Shown here in pieces: positions 29,906-40,238 of a stretch of DNA of 64,000 bases (position 1 is its first letter; the number at the start of each line of letters is the position of its first letter). This DNA comes from Candidatus Marimicrobium litorale. Its GTDB lineage: Bacteria; Pseudomonadota; Gammaproteobacteria; Pseudomonadales; Halieaceae. The stretch is from positions 1-64,000 of the forward strand of contig NZ_SHNO01000003.1 of assembly GCF_026262645.1 (NCBI RefSeq), in the 5' to 3' direction. The notes under the pieces are model-generated. The model was given only the letters and a program-made list of their open reading frames with translations. It was not told the origin of the DNA and ran no database searches. The position numbers and the translations under genes are program-made.

Positions 29906-30370
29906 TCAGTGATGTTCGTGCCCGCCCGCGGATGAGCCTGCGCTCTTGCGCACCTCCGCGGAGGTGCAGAGGGTTTCCTCGGTCACGAGGTGCAGGCACA
30001 GCTCGATGTCATCACCCGCCACAGGCCTGTACTCAAGGCCCAGCAGCATCAGGTGCGTGCCCCCGGGGGCAAGTTCGAGCCGCTCGCCCGGCGCCAGAGC
30101 CACACCGTCAAGTTGCTCCATACGCATCAAACCATCGACCTGCCGCGTCGTGTGTATCTCGGTCTTCTTCGACACATTGGAGCTGGCGCCGACTATACCG
30201 ATGGCAGTCTCCCTGCTATTGCTGATCGTCATGTAACCCGCAGAGTTAGGCTGGAAAGGCGGCATGGCTCTGATCCATACATCCTCAAAGACAACGCCCG
30301 CTGCAGGCTCAGCCCCCAGGGCGGGCATACACAGGCCAGCGACCAGAACCGTTAACCATATCCGTTTCAA
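29906..30370 (-). CDS. periplasmic copper chaperone PCu(A)C
   Basis: Copper chaperone family that loads the CuA site of cytochrome c oxidase. A TTG start at 30370 is chosen: GGAG lies 7 nt upstream, and translation from it begins directly with a compact signal peptide (KRIWLTVLVAGLC, cleavage after Ala-Leu-Gly-Ala). Upstream in-frame starts (30409, 30427) add a poor N-terminus. The copper-binding His/Met pattern is present: EIHTT, MRM, then GGTHLMLLGL. The C-terminus ends GGHEHH, another possible copper site. It is divergent from dsbD. Confidence 0.88.
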   Translation of the reverse strand: MKRIWLTVLVAGLCMPALGAEPAAGVVFEDVWIRAMPPFQPNSAGYMTISNSRETAIGIVGASSNVSKKTEIHTTRQVDGLMRMEQLDGVALAPGERLELAPGGTHLMLLGLEYRPVAGDDIELCLHLVTEETLCTSAEVRKSAGSSAGGHEHH

Positions 30371-30417
30371 TTTGCGACTCCAACAAGGACACTTCGACCG
30401 ACCCACCATCTCGGCGT

Positions 30418-30423
30418 ATTGTA
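30418..30423 (-). promoter_or_regulatory. -10 element for the copper chaperone gene
   Basis: TACAAT on the minus strand, with only a weak -35 (TGTCAA or GTGTCA) at 16-17 bp. It would start transcription near 30411, about 40 nt ahead of the TTG start at 30370, which agrees with the shorter start choice. Confidence 0.4.
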
Positions 30424-30455
30424 CCACTCATGAACGATTTGACACCGGTCTGCGC

Positions 30456-30482
30456 CAACTATCGAAACTATCGCAACTATTG
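30456..30482 (+). repeat. three 9-bp direct repeats in the divergent copper-chaperone/dsbD region
   Basis: CAACTATCG (30456-30464), AAACTATCG (30465-30473) and CAACTATTG (30474-30482) lie head to tail. They end just before a candidate dsbD -10, TACAAT (30484-30489), so they cover where its -35 would be. A regulator binding these repeats could control dsbD and perhaps the divergent gene; that is inference. Confidence 0.6.
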
Positions 30483-30535
30483 ATACAATACCCATTGAGC
30501 GCCGCGCGCGGTGCCCTTTTCCCACAGGAGCCACC

Positions 30536-32299
30536 ATGCGTTTGATTCTCGCGGGCTTGCTGCTAGCCAGCACAGTTTGCTTCGCCCAGGCCGTCGACAG
30601 CAGCAGCCAGGATCCGTTCAAGGGGCCGGCGACGTCCGAGTTTCTTCCGGTTGCAGAGGCCTATGGACTTGAGGTGGAGGTCATCAGCGAGCGCCAATTG
30701 CGTCTGTTCTGGCGTATCGCACCCGACTATTACCTGTACCAGCATCGATTCGACTTCACACTGCAGGATGAACAAGGCGACATTGGTGTCGAGGCTCAAC
30801 TACCCGCTGCCATTACCCACACCGACGACTTCTTCGGTGAAGTGCAGATTTATTATCACGGCGTAGACATGACACTGGATCTGTCGCGAGATGCCGGGCG
30901 CGCTACTCTGACCGCGACTTCCCAGGGCTGCGCGGATGCAGGGCTGTGCTATCCGCCCTACACGCTCCATTTCGACCTGAATTTTGAGACCGGCGCAGTA
31001 ACGCCGGTAATCCCTGCGCCGAGACCTGACGCCCCACAGCCGCGTGACACACCCAATACATCACCCGCCAGCACCGGCGCTACACTGGCCTACATGCTGA
31101 TACTGGCATTCGTGGGCGGCTCTATTCTCAATTTGATGCCCTGCGTTTTCCCCGTGCTGTCGCTCAAGGTACTGAGCTTCGCCCGCAACACTGACCACGA
31201 CCGTCACCTGCACAGCTGGGTCTACACCGCGGGCGTTATCAGCAGTTTTGTCGCGGTCGCAGCGCTGCTTATCGTTCTGCAGCAGGCCGGACAAGCCATC
31301 GGCTGGGGCTTTCAACTGCAATCCCCTGGATTCGTCATCGCCCTGGCCTACCTGTTCATCGCTATGGGCCTCTCGCTAACCGGTATGGTTGAACTGGGCA
31401 GCAACCTTATGAACACGGGCAGCGGCCTTGCGGATCAAAGCGGCCTTGGCGGTAGTTTTTTTACCGGTGTGCTGGCCGTTGTGGTCGCAAGCCCTTGCAC
31501 CGCGCCCTTCATGGGCACGGCACTCGGCTTCGCCGTAAGCCAGCCTCCCCTCATCGGACTAACCGTTTTTGCCGCACTGGGCGCCGGCATGGCCGCGCCC
31601 CTGCTTGTATTCAGCTACAGCGGCGCGGCACGCGCCATCATGCCCAAGCCCGGCCCCTGGATGGAAACGCTTAAGCAGTTTCTATCTTTCCCCCTGTATG
31701 CCACCGCTATTTGGCTTCTGTGGGTCGCCGGACGGCAAACCGGCGTCAACACCATGGCTGCGGCTCTCCTCGGTGCGCTGCTGCTGGCACTCGGACTGTG
31801 GCTCTGGCGCGTAAACTGGTGGCGGCGCAGCCTGGCCTTGGCTTGCCTAGCGGGGGCGATTGCGCTGGCTTCGATGCGCGGGCTGGATGGAGCGGACACG
31901 GGCTCGACCGCGCTGTCCGCCGACTACCTGCCCTGGTCCGGGAGCGAAGTGGCCGCCCTGCGGCAGTCTGGCAGACCGGTGTTTGTCGATGTTACGGCGG
32001 ACTGGTGCATTACCTGCAAGGCGAACGAGACGACTGTCTTGTTCACCGATGATATAACGACGGCCTTTGCCGAGCACGGTGTCGTCTACATGATTGCCGA
32101 TTGGACGAATGAAGACCCTAAAATCGCCGAACTTCTGAAAAAACATCAGCGAAATGGCATTCCATTGTACCTAATGTACCCTGCAGACCCTACTGCCGCG
32201 CCCCTGATCCTGCCACAACTGCTCACCAAACGGATGGTAATTGATGCGCTGGAAGAGGTTTCGGTGAAAAGCTCCCCTATTGTCGCAATTTACGACTGA
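30536..32299 (+). CDS. dsbD: thiol:disulfide interchange protein DsbD
   Basis: Moves reducing power from cytoplasmic thioredoxin to periplasmic partners for disulfide isomerisation and cytochrome c maturation. A signal peptide is followed by the alpha domain with cysteines in QGCADAGLCYPP. The eight-helix beta domain has paired membrane cysteines (MPCVFP and SPCTAPF). The C-terminal thioredoxin-like gamma domain has WCITCK. All six redox cysteines are present. Length is 587 residues, normal for the family. AGGAG precedes the ATG. It leads the conserved order dsbD-aroQ-accB-accC-prmA-dusB-fis. Confidence 0.95.
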   Translation: MRLILAGLLLASTVCFAQAVDSSSQDPFKGPATSEFLPVAEAYGLEVEVISERQLRLFWRIAPDYYLYQHRFDFTLQDEQGDIGVEAQLPAAITHTDDFFGEVQIYYHGVDMTLDLSRDAGRATLTATSQGCADAGLCYPPYTLHFDLNFETGAVTPVIPAPRPDAPQPRDTPNTSPASTGATLAYMLILAFVGGSILNLMPCVFPVLSLKVLSFARNTDHDRHLHSWVYTAGVISSFVAVAALLIVLQQAGQAIGWGFQLQSPGFVIALAYLFIAMGLSLTGMVELGSNLMNTGSGLADQSGLGGSFFTGVLAVVVASPCTAPFMGTALGFAVSQPPLIGLTVFAALGAGMAAPLLVFSYSGAARAIMPKPGPWMETLKQFLSFPLYATAIWLLWVAGRQTGVNTMAAALLGALLLALGLWLWRVNWWRRSLALACLAGAIALASMRGLDGADTGSTALSADYLPWSGSEVAALRQSGRPVFVDVTADWCITCKANETTVLFTDDITTAFAEHGVVYMIADWTNEDPKIAELLKKHQRNGIPLYLMYPADPTAAPLILPQLLTKRMVIDALEEVSVKSSPIVAIYD

Positions 32300-32507
32300 T
32301 TTTCGCGCTTTTCCCTGCAATTCGGTATTTTCAGTCGCTCTTACGCTTGCACCGCAGGCGCCGCACCTGGCGAACGCTAAAACTAGCTAACTTCTGAAAA
32401 AAAGACGCTATAGTCTGCCAAATGTCACAAAACACCAAAAAATATAGACAGCCCCTGCGATTTGCGCCAGACTCTCCACAGATCGCGCCCCCCGGGAGAG
32501 CCAGACA

Positions 32508-32951
32508 ATGGCCGCAATTCTTGTACTGCATGGCCCCAACCTCAATCTCCTCGGCGAGCGTGAGCCCGATGTCTATGGCAGCACCACCCTGGATGACATC
32601 AACCGCACGCTGGAGCAGCTAGCCGCCGAGCGCCATCACCAGTTGCTCCACTTCCAGAGTAATGCCGAGGCCGAACTGGTTGACCGGGTGCAGGCAGCCC
32701 GACAAGAAGGAGTGAAATTCATCCTGATAAACCCCGCCGCGTTTACCCATACCAGTGTTGCCCTGCGCGATGCGCTGGCCGCCGTCGACATTCCTTTCAT
32801 CGAGATACACCTGTCAAACACCCATGCGCGAGAGGAGTTTCGGCATCACTCCTATTTTTCTGCCATCGCGAGCGGCGTTATCTGCGGATTGGGCGCTGCC
32901 GGGTATCGCCTTGGACTGCAGGCCGCACTCGACACACTGGATTCACACTAA
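32508..32951 (+). CDS. aroQ: type II 3-dehydroquinate dehydratase
   Basis: Third step of the shikimate pathway. The 147-residue protein has the type II features: GPNLNLLG near the N-terminus, the catalytic tyrosine in DVYG (Tyr23), NPAAFTHTS and EIHLSN. The upstream gap of 208 bp contains a possible -10 (TATAGT near 32411) but no convincing -35. accB follows 22 bp later, an arrangement conserved in gammaproteobacteria. Confidence 0.96.
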   Translation: MAAILVLHGPNLNLLGEREPDVYGSTTLDDINRTLEQLAAERHHQLLHFQSNAEAELVDRVQAARQEGVKFILINPAAFTHTSVALRDALAAVDIPFIEIHLSNTHAREEFRHHSYFSAIASGVICGLGAAGYRLGLQAALDTLDSH

Positions 32952-32973
32952 CAGCTACCAAAGAGACTGAGCT

Positions 32974-33441
32974 ATGGACATTCGCAAGGTAAAAAAACTG
33001 ATCGAATTACTGGAAGAGTCCAATATCGACGAAATCGAGATCAAAGAGGGCGAGGAGTCGGTGCGCATCAGTCGCAACGGCGCTAAAGCCCTGACTATGG
33101 CCGCCGCGCCGGCGCAGGTGTTACAGGCACCACCGGTAATGCCACAGGCACCCGTCGCCGCGCCCGTTGCCCCGCCGCCATCCGCTGAGCCTGCAGCGGC
33201 CAGCGACGGACATCATCTGCGATCACCTATGGTCGGCACTTTCTACCGCTCACCGTCCCCCACGTCACCCTCCTTTGTCGAGGTAGGCCAGTCCGTAAAA
33301 GCGGGAGATGTTGTTTGCATCGTCGAGGCGATGAAGATGATGAACCAGATCGAGGCCGACAAGTCGGGCAAGATTACCGCGATCCTGGTTGAAAACGGCG
33401 AACCGGTTGAGTTCGACCAACCCCTGTTCACCATCGCCTAG
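32974..33441 (+). CDS. accB: biotin carboxyl carrier protein of acetyl-CoA carboxylase
   Basis: Carries biotin between the carboxylase subunits for malonyl-CoA synthesis. The 155 residues have a helical N-terminus ([14 protein letters not shown]), a Pro/Ala-rich flexible linker (about 45-78), and a biotinyl domain with the modified lysine in EAMKMMNQI. It sits directly before accC, the usual operon. Confidence 0.97.
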   Translation: MDIRKVKKLIELLEESNIDEIEIKEGEESVRISRNGAKALTMAAAPAQVLQAPPVMPQAPVAAPVAPPPSAEPAAASDGHHLRSPMVGTFYRSPSPTSPSFVEVGQSVKAGDVVCIVEAMKMMNQIEADKSGKITAILVENGEPVEFDQPLFTIA

Positions 33442-33472
33442 TCGCAAGTACAGCCCAGCAGAGGACGCAAGC

Positions 33473-34819
33473 ATGCCCACACTGGAAAAAGTACTCATCG
33501 CCAACCGAGGTGAAATCGCGCTGCGTGTGCTGAGAGCCTGCAAAGAGCTCGATATCGCTACAGTGGCGGTGCACTCGAAGGCAGACCGCGAATTGAAGCA
33601 TGTACTCCTTGCTGACGAGGCCGTATGCATAGGGCCTGCGCCATCAACAGAGAGCTATCTCAATGTACCGGCCATCATCAGTGCGGCGGAAGTCACTCGC
33701 GCCACCGCCATTCACCCGGGCTACGGCTTCCTGGCAGAAAATGCTGATTTCGCTGACCAGGTTGAGAAAAGTGGTTTTATTTTTATTGGCCCCAAAGCCG
33801 ATACGATCCGCCTCATGGGCGACAAGGTCTCAGCGATTCAATCGATGAAGAAAGCAGGCGTGCCGACAGTGCCGGGTTCCGATGGCCCGCTGACGGAAGA
33901 TGACGGCAGAACGCTGGAGATCGCGCGTCGAATCGGGTTTCCCGTGATTATCAAAGCCGCCGCCGGTGGCGGCGGTCGCGGCATGCGCGTCGTGCACGAC
34001 GAAGAATCACTGCCGGGCGCCGTGCAGGTCACCCAGTCAGAGGCTGCAGCGGCATTTGGCTCGAGTGTGGTCTACCTGGAAAAATTCCTGCAACACCCCC
34101 GACATGTCGAAGTACAAGTTCTGGCAGACGGCCAGGGTAATGCAATTCACCTGGGTGACCGGGACTGCTCACTGCAGCGCCGCCACCAAAAGGTACTGGA
34201 GGAAGCGCCAGCACCCGATATTCCGTCGGACCTGAGGCAGCAAGTTGCTGAATCCTGCATCAATGCCTGCCTGGAAATTGGTTACCGGGGCGCAGGCACT
34301 TTCGAGTTCCTTTACGAGGATGGTGGTTTTTACTTTATTGAAATGAACACGCGGGTGCAGGTAGAGCACCCGGTCACGGAGATGGTCACCAATTTCGACA
34401 TTGTGCGCGAGCAACTGCGCATCGCCAGTGGCCGCGCCCTGTCCGTGACACAGCAGGATATCAAGTTTAGCGGGCACGCCTTCGAGTGCCGCATCAACGC
34501 CGAAGATCCGACCACGTTCATGCCCAGTCCCGGCACGGTCACCACGTTCCACGCACCCGGCGGGCTCGGCGTAAGGGTAGACTCGCACCTGTACGATGGC
34601 TATACCGTACCCCCCTATTACGATTCACTGATCGCCAAGGTGATCAGCTACGGAGACGACCGCGAGACCGCCCTTGCCCGGATGCGGCAGGCCCTCGACG
34701 AGTTAGTAGTTGAGGGTATCCGCACCAATACCGCCCTGCACCGGGACCTGGTGCGAGACGACGCGTTCAAAGCGGGTGGCGTTAGCATTCACTATCTCGA
34801 AAAACTTCTGGAAGGCTAG
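33473..34819 (+). CDS. accC: biotin carboxylase subunit of acetyl-CoA carboxylase
   Basis: ATP-grasp enzyme that carboxylates biotin on AccB. Starting at ATG 33473 gives [16 protein letters not shown] and 448 residues, the family norm; an upstream in-frame start (33389) would overlap accB. The glycine-rich loop [11 protein letters not shown], the [10 protein letters not shown] motif and [14 protein letters not shown] are present. It is 31 bp after accB. Confidence 0.97.
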   Translation: MPTLEKVLIANRGEIALRVLRACKELDIATVAVHSKADRELKHVLLADEAVCIGPAPSTESYLNVPAIISAAEVTRATAIHPGYGFLAENADFADQVEKSGFIFIGPKADTIRLMGDKVSAIQSMKKAGVPTVPGSDGPLTEDDGRTLEIARRIGFPVIIKAAAGGGGRGMRVVHDEESLPGAVQVTQSEAAAAFGSSVVYLEKFLQHPRHVEVQVLADGQGNAIHLGDRDCSLQRRHQKVLEEAPAPDIPSDLRQQVAESCINACLEIGYRGAGTFEFLYEDGGFYFIEMNTRVQVEHPVTEMVTNFDIVREQLRIASGRALSVTQQDIKFSGHAFECRINAEDPTTFMPSPGTVTTFHAPGGLGVRVDSHLYDGYTVPPYYDSLIAKVISYGDDRETALARMRQALDELVVEGIRTNTALHRDLVRDDAFKAGGVSIHYLEKLLEG

Positions 34820-34885
34820 GCGTGTTTCGCCGTTGAGCCCACTTAGCGCAAGGCGCCCACTACGTCTGCTGACACTGAGCCACCC

Positions 34886-35776
34886 ATGACCTGGCTACAA
34901 CTGCGCCTGTATACACAGCGCGATTCGGTTGCCACTCTGGAGGATCAGCTGCTGGCTTGCGGTGCCGTCGCTGTCACACTGGAAGACAATGCAGACCAGC
35001 CCCTGCTGGAACCGGGCGTAGGTGAAACGCCCCTGTGGAACCAGACGCGCCTGACGGGTCTGTACCCCGCTGACTCCGACATGCATGCGGTCCTCGCGCA
35101 ATTGCCTGCCCAAGTGCTCGAAAATCATCGCGTCGAGATTCTTGAAGACAAAGACTGGGCGCGGGAATGGATGCAACATTTCCAACCCATGCGTTTCGGA
35201 GAGCAGCTCTGGGTCTGCCCCAGCTGGCTGGAGCCCCCGCACGCCGGAGCGGTCAACCTGCTGCTGGATCCTGGCCTTGCCTTTGGCACGGGCACCCATC
35301 CAACCACCGCCATGTGTCTGCGCCAACTGGATGGCATGCCCCTGCGAGGCCAGACAGTAGTCGACTATGGCTGCGGCTCCGGCATCCTCGCGGTTGCCGC
35401 CCTTAAACTGGGCGCCGCCCGCGCACTGGGCGTGGACAACGACCCCCAAGCACTCACCGCCAGTGCGGAGAACAGCCGGCGCAATGGGGTGCAGCAGGCA
35501 CAATTCAAGGTCGCACTGCCGCAACGGGTCGCAATGGCGGACTGGGGCCAGCAAGCTGACCTGGTCGTCGCCAATATTCTGTCCGGTCCGCTGGTCGACC
35601 TCTCCGATACCCTGATTTCATTCCTGAAACCCGGTGGAGACCTTCTCATAGCCGGCCTGCTTAGCAGCCAGTCTGAAACTCTTCGCGCACATTACACACC
35701 CGTCGTTCAGCTCTCGGTGGTTGACCAGCAGGACGACTGGGTATGCCTGCGCGGAAAACGCCCGTCCGCCGACTGA
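34886..35776 (+). CDS. prmA: ribosomal protein L11 methyltransferase
   Basis: Trimethylates L11 using S-adenosylmethionine. An N-terminal substrate-recognition domain (about 1-60) is followed by LDPGLAFGTGTHPTT and the SAM-binding loop VVDYGCGSGILA, then VVANILSGPL. Length of 296 residues is typical. It lies 66 bp after accC and before dusB, as in other gammaproteobacteria. Confidence 0.96.
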   Translation: MTWLQLRLYTQRDSVATLEDQLLACGAVAVTLEDNADQPLLEPGVGETPLWNQTRLTGLYPADSDMHAVLAQLPAQVLENHRVEILEDKDWAREWMQHFQPMRFGEQLWVCPSWLEPPHAGAVNLLLDPGLAFGTGTHPTTAMCLRQLDGMPLRGQTVVDYGCGSGILAVAALKLGAARALGVDNDPQALTASAENSRRNGVQQAQFKVALPQRVAMADWGQQADLVVANILSGPLVDLSDTLISFLKPGGDLLIAGLLSSQSETLRAHYTPVVQLSVVDQQDDWVCLRGKRPSAD

Positions 35777-35816
35777 GCCAGACAAAAAATAGTGCTGTTT
35801 TTTTGAGCTGAATTTC

Positions 35817-35845
35817 TTCCACGCGCGACAGTGAGCGAGTATTAT
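35817..35845 (+). promoter_or_regulatory. candidate dusB-fis promoter
   Basis: TTCCAC (35817-35822), a 17-bp spacer and TATTAT (35840-35845), followed by a GC-rich AGCCGGC discriminator, 38 bp before dusB. A GC-rich discriminator fits growth-rate and stringent control known for dusB-fis in E. coli. The -35 is weak. Confidence 0.45.
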
Positions 35846-35883
35846 AGCCGGCTGTTTTTCGATACGATTTTTAAACGCCACTC

Positions 35884-36870
35884 ATGTTGCAAATCGGCCC
35901 TTACACATTGCCCAACCGAGTCGCCCTCGCTCCCATGGCGGGTGTGACTGATTTGCCGTTTCGTCGTCTGTGTTCCGAATTCGGCGCGGGCCTTGTGGTC
36001 TCGGAAATGATCAGCGCTAACCCGCGCTTGAGGGATTCGAGAAAAACTCGGTGGCGCAGTCGGCACGATCCGGAAATTGAGCCGCGCTCCGTGCAAATTG
36101 CGGGCAGTGATCCACAGTTGCTGGCAGAAGCTGCGCGCTACAACGTTGCCTGCGGCGCACAAATCATCGATCTGAACATGGGCTGTCCGGCTAAAAAAGT
36201 CTGCCGCAAGGCCGCAGGGTCCGCCCTGTTGGCCGACGAATCGCTGGTCCAGTCCATTTTGCGCACGGTTGTCGGTGCCGTCACGGTTCCCGTGACGCTG
36301 AAGTTGCGCACCGGTGTTTCACCGCAGCGGCGCAACGGGGTCAGTATCGCCCGCATGGCGGAGGACGCGGGCGTGGCGGCACTTGCAGTGCATGGCCGGA
36401 CCCGGGCCTGCGCCTTCACCGGCCCTGTGGAATACGACACCCTGGCGAGCATGGTAGAGGCGGTGGACATCCCTGTTTACGCCAATGGCAATATCGATAG
36501 CGCACAACAGGCAGCCGCCGTTCTGGACTATACCGGCGCCGCAGGCGTAATGATTGGCAGAGCCGCTCAGGGCAGGCCCTGGCTATGCGGACAAATCGCC
36601 ACCTATCTCGAAACCGGCGTCACCCCGGCAGACCTCTCGCCTGAGAGCAAGCTGGCAATCATTCGCCGGCATGTTTCCGAGTTACATCTTTTTTATGGCG
36701 AGTATCTGGGCGTGCGCACCGCGCGAAAACACGTTGGGTGGTTTCTGGACGCGCACGGCTACCCGAAAACACAACGCAGACTATTCAATCAACTTGCACA
36801 TCCCAAAGAACAGCTACACTACATAGACCGGCACATCGGATTTCAACACAAAAAGGAACTTGCAGCATGA
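35884..36870 (+). CDS. dusB: tRNA-dihydrouridine synthase B
   Basis: FMN enzyme that reduces uridines in tRNA. The TIM-barrel start [12 protein letters not shown] is present. The catalytic cysteine region is [20 protein letters not shown], and [11 protein letters not shown] carries the conserved RNA/flavin contact. Length is 328 residues. Its stop overlaps the fis start (ATGA), the classic dusB-fis operon. Confidence 0.97.
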   Translation: MLQIGPYTLPNRVALAPMAGVTDLPFRRLCSEFGAGLVVSEMISANPRLRDSRKTRWRSRHDPEIEPRSVQIAGSDPQLLAEAARYNVACGAQIIDLNMGCPAKKVCRKAAGSALLADESLVQSILRTVVGAVTVPVTLKLRTGVSPQRRNGVSIARMAEDAGVAALAVHGRTRACAFTGPVEYDTLASMVEAVDIPVYANGNIDSAQQAAAVLDYTGAAGVMIGRAAQGRPWLCGQIATYLETGVTPADLSPESKLAIIRRHVSELHLFYGEYLGVRTARKHVGWFLDAHGYPKTQRRLFNQLAHPKEQLHYIDRHIGFQHKKELAA

Positions 36871-37187
36871 CACGGGTAGAACCCCTCCACCCCCCCAAGG
36901 AAGACACGCTTGCAGCCGCCGCTGACGACACACAGGCCGCCATGCAAACCAATAATCTCAAGGACGCTGTTAGAACCGCGGTCGCTTCGTACCTGGACGA
37001 GCTCGACGGACAACTGTCTACCGACGTCTATCAGATGGTGCTGGCAGAGGTCGAGGCACCGCTGCTGGAAGAAATTATGAGCTACACACGCAACAACCAG
37101 ACCAAAGCCTCTCTGATGCTAGGCCTGAACCGTGGCACGCTGCGTAAGAAGCTCAAGCAATACCACCTCATTTCCTCCCGCGATTAA
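36867..37187 (+). CDS. fis: nucleoid-associated protein Fis
   Basis: DNA-bending nucleoid protein that activates rRNA promoters in fast growth. The 106-residue product ends in the Fis helix-turn-helix, [21 protein letters not shown]. The start at 36867 overlaps the dusB stop by 4 bp; a longer in-frame start at 36738 lies deep inside dusB and is not credible. The N-terminus before about residue 30 is less conserved. Confidence 0.96.
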   Translation: MTRVEPLHPPKEDTLAAAADDTQAAMQTNNLKDAVRTAVASYLDELDGQLSTDVYQMVLAEVEAPLLEEIMSYTRNNQTKASLMLGLNRGTLRKKLKQYHLISSRD

Positions 37188-37201
37188 TAGCCGGTACCCT
37201 C

Positions 37202-38776
37202 ATGAGCGAACAGAATCTCGTCAAGGTCAGGCGCGCCCTGATCAGCGTCTCCGATAAATCAGGCATCGCCGATTTCGCCCGGTCCCTGCAGGACATGGGC
37301 GTGGAAATCCTGTCCACCGGGGGCACTTACAGGCTGCTGCAGGATGCTGGCCTGCACGTTACCGAAGTAGCCGACCACACCGGATTCCCGGAAATGATGG
37401 ATGGTCGAGTCAAGACCCTGCACCCGAAGATTCATGGGGGCATCCTCGGTCGCAGGGGCAAAGACGACGCCGTGATGGCCGAACACGGTATTGACGCGAT
37501 CGACATGGTAATCGTCAATCTCTATCCGTTTGCAGCCACCGTAGCCAACCCTGAATGCACGCTGGAGGACGCCGTTGAAAACATCGATATCGGCGGTCCG
37601 ACCATGGTGCGCGCAGCCGCAAAAAATCATGCTTTTGTTAACATTGTCGTAAACAGCGTCGATTATGCCGACATCATCGCTGAAATGAAAAATAACGATG
37701 GGTGCACTTCATTGGCCACGCGCTTCGATCTCGCCATTAAAGCCTATGAGCACACCGCGTCTTACGACGGTGCCATTGCCAATTACTTTGGCGGCAAAGT
37801 CTCCGGGGGCTCAGCGCAATTTCCGCGCACCTTCAACGCCCAGTTCCACCGGGTGCAGGAGATGCGCTACGGCGAAAACCCCCATCAGCAAGCCGCGTTT
37901 TACGTCGAGTCCTCGCCTCGCGAGACCGGCATTTCAACGGCAACCCAGATACAGGGCAAAGCGCTGTCGTATAACAACGTGGCAGACACAGACGCGGCAC
38001 TTGAATGTGTCAAAAATTTCGACCATCCCGCTTGCGTCATTGTCAAACATGCCAACCCCTGCGGTGTGGCAGTCGCCTCCACTATCGACCAGGCCTATGA
38101 GCTGGCTTTCGCTACCGACAGCGAATCCGCCTTCGGCGGCATTATCGCCTTCAACAGGGAGCTGGATGCGGTGACCGCAGCATGCATCGTGGAACGGCAG
38201 TTCGTGGAAGTCATTATTGCCCCCACCGTCAGTGATGAGGCAGCGGCGCTGGTCGCAGAGAAAAAGAACGTGCGACTGCTGGCCTGCGGCGAGTGGTCAC
38301 AGCCAGGAGCTGCGCTGGATTACAAACGCGTCAACGGCGGACTCCTGGTACAGGATCGGGACCTCGGAATGATTTCCGCCGCCGATCTAAAAGTCGTCAG
38401 CAAGGTCGCACCCACAGACCAGCAACTGCAGGACCTCCTGTTTGCCTGGAAGGTGGCCAAGTTCGTAAAGTCCAATGCTATTGTTTACGCCCGGGAGGGC
38501 CAGACCGTAGGCGTGGGCGCCGGTCAGATGAGCCGCATCAACTCCGCCCGGATCGCAGCAATCAAGGCCGAGCACGCCGGATTGGCAGTCGCGGGCTCCG
38601 TAATGGCCTCTGATGCATTTTTCCCGTTCCGCGACGGCATTGACAGTGCCGGCGAGCGAGGCATCGCCGCAGTTATTCAACCCGGAGGCTCGATCAGGGA
38701 TGAGGAAGTCATCGCAGCAGCAGATGAGCACGGCATGGCCATGGTATTCACGGGCATGCGACACTTCCGCCACTAG
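37202..38776 (+). CDS. purH: bifunctional AICAR transformylase / IMP cyclohydrolase
   Basis: Last two steps of IMP synthesis. The N-terminal MGS-like cyclohydrolase domain (about 1-150) has STGGTYRLL and [16 protein letters not shown]. The transformylase domain has the catalytic KHANPCG with His and Lys conserved, and [12 protein letters not shown]. Length of 524 residues is standard. It starts 14 bp after fis. Confidence 0.97.
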   Translation: MSEQNLVKVRRALISVSDKSGIADFARSLQDMGVEILSTGGTYRLLQDAGLHVTEVADHTGFPEMMDGRVKTLHPKIHGGILGRRGKDDAVMAEHGIDAIDMVIVNLYPFAATVANPECTLEDAVENIDIGGPTMVRAAAKNHAFVNIVVNSVDYADIIAEMKNNDGCTSLATRFDLAIKAYEHTASYDGAIANYFGGKVSGGSAQFPRTFNAQFHRVQEMRYGENPHQQAAFYVESSPRETGISTATQIQGKALSYNNVADTDAALECVKNFDHPACVIVKHANPCGVAVASTIDQAYELAFATDSESAFGGIIAFNRELDAVTAACIVERQFVEVIIAPTVSDEAAALVAEKKNVRLLACGEWSQPGAALDYKRVNGGLLVQDRDLGMISAADLKVVSKVAPTDQQLQDLLFAWKVAKFVKSNAIVYAREGQTVGVGAGQMSRINSARIAAIKAEHAGLAVAGSVMASDAFFPFRDGIDSAGERGIAAVIQPGGSIRDEEVIAAADEHGMAMVFTGMRHFRH

Positions 38777-38931
38777 GGCGCGGTAATCGGCCCATCACGG
38801 CATCCGATAACAAGGGGCTGACCGCCACCACCGCGACACGCCAGCCCCGCATTAACGCTCCTGCCAGTCAGGTCAGGTCAGGTTGCGACGGGATATCTTC
38901 CACTTCCACCGCGGACGACGAGTAAACGCTG

Positions 38932-40215
38932 ATGAATATTTTGGTTATTGGTAATGGCGGTCGCGAACACGCGCTGGCCTGGAAGGCCTCGCAGGCCAGC
39001 AACGTAAACACCGTCTATGTGGCACCGGGTAACGCCGGCACAAAGCGAGAGGCGGGGCTCGAAAACGTAGCGATCGATACGATGGATTTTGCAGGGCTTG
39101 CCGACTTTGCCGAGCAGCATGAGGTTGGGCTCACGATTGTCGGACCGGAGGCACCGCTGGTGGACGGCATTGTGGACTATTTCCAGTCGCGAAAATTGCG
39201 CTGCTTCGGCCCAGGGAAAGGCGCGGCTCAACTGGAGGGCTCCAAGGCGTTTACCAAGGATTTTCTGGCCAGGCACAACATTCCCACCGCGGCCTATGCC
39301 AATTTTACAGAATTGGAGCCAGCGCTGACCTACCTGCGCGAGCAAGGGGCTCCTATCGTCGTCAAGGCAGATGGCCTTGCAGCGGGCAAAGGCGTGATCG
39401 TCGCAGAAACGCTCGAGCAGGCCGAGGCCGCAGTGACCGATATGCTGTCCGGCAACGCGTTCGGCGACGCGGGTTGTCGCGTCGTGATCGAGGAATTCCT
39501 GGCGGGAGAGGAGGCCAGCTTCATCGTTCTGGCAGATGGAAAAAACGTTCTTGCGATGGCGAGCAGCCAGGATCACAAGCGCATTGGCGAAGGTGATACC
39601 GGGCCAAACACCGGCGGCATGGGCGCCTACTCCCCTGCCCCGGTCATCGACAAGACCGTGCACCAGCGTGTCATGGACCAGGTCATCATGCCAACCGTCA
39701 GGGGCATGGCCGCTGAGGGTAACGACTACACCGGTTTCCTTTACGCGGGCCTGATGATTGACGGAGAGGGCCAACCCAAAGTCATTGAATACAATTGCCG
39801 CTTTGGCGACCCCGAGACCCAGCCCATCATGATGCGCCTGCAATCCGACCTGGTCGCTCTCTGCGAGGCTGCCCTTGAGGGTCGACTCGACCAGGTTCAG
39901 GCCCGATGGGACGATCGCTGCGCCATCGGGGTGGTTCTGGCGGCTGGCGGCTATCCGGGCGACTATGACCGGGGAGCCGTCATTAGTGGACTGGATAACG
40001 TGGACAGCGAGACCGTCAAGGTATTCCATGCGGGCACTCGAAGCGTGAATGGACACGCTGTCACCAACGGAGGCAGGGTTCTGTGCGTTACCGCACTGGG
40101 TGAAAATATCGCCGCAGCCCAGCAAAGCTGCTACCTCGCGGTCGACCGCATCTCATGGGAGGGGGTCACCCTGCGCCGGGACATTGGTTGGCGCGCCATA
40201 GAACGCTATAGTTAG
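38932..40215 (+). CDS. purD: phosphoribosylamine-glycine ligase
   Basis: Second step of purine synthesis. ATP-grasp protein of 427 residues starting MNILVIGNGGREHALAWK. It has KADGLAAGKGV and the metal-binding YNCRFGDPETQ. A long open frame on the opposite strand is a shadow. The 155-bp gap from purH has a 7-bp inverted repeat (38814-38820 with 38842-38848) and three tandem GTCAG units near 38866, with no clear purine-repressor site. Confidence 0.97.
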   Translation: MNILVIGNGGREHALAWKASQASNVNTVYVAPGNAGTKREAGLENVAIDTMDFAGLADFAEQHEVGLTIVGPEAPLVDGIVDYFQSRKLRCFGPGKGAAQLEGSKAFTKDFLARHNIPTAAYANFTELEPALTYLREQGAPIVVKADGLAAGKGVIVAETLEQAEAAVTDMLSGNAFGDAGCRVVIEEFLAGEEASFIVLADGKNVLAMASSQDHKRIGEGDTGPNTGGMGAYSPAPVIDKTVHQRVMDQVIMPTVRGMAAEGNDYTGFLYAGLMIDGEGQPKVIEYNCRFGDPETQPIMMRLQSDLVALCEAALEGRLDQVQARWDDRCAIGVVLAAGGYPGDYDRGAVISGLDNVDSETVKVFHAGTRSVNGHAVTNGGRVLCVTALGENIAAAQQSCYLAVDRISWEGVTLRRDIGWRAIERYS

Positions 40216-40238
40216 TTTGTGTATTGAGAGAAACCGCC

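Noticed and set aside
30439-30444. TTGACA as -35 of dsbD
   Set aside because: No -10 at 16-18 bp; the nearest TACAAT is 39 bp away.
38814-38848. GGGGCTG/CAGCCCC inverted repeat between purH and purD as a terminator or riboswitch
   Set aside because: A 21-base loop, no U-run and no purine-riboswitch core; probably a fortuitous pairing in GC-rich sequence.
38866-38882. Three tandem GTCAG units before purD
   Set aside because: Very short tandem repeat with no symmetry; most likely slippage.
38878-40125. Long open frame of 415 codons on the minus strand across purD
   Set aside because: Lies wholly antisense to a clear purD with all ATP-grasp motifs; its translation has no recognisable domain and reflects codon bias of purD.
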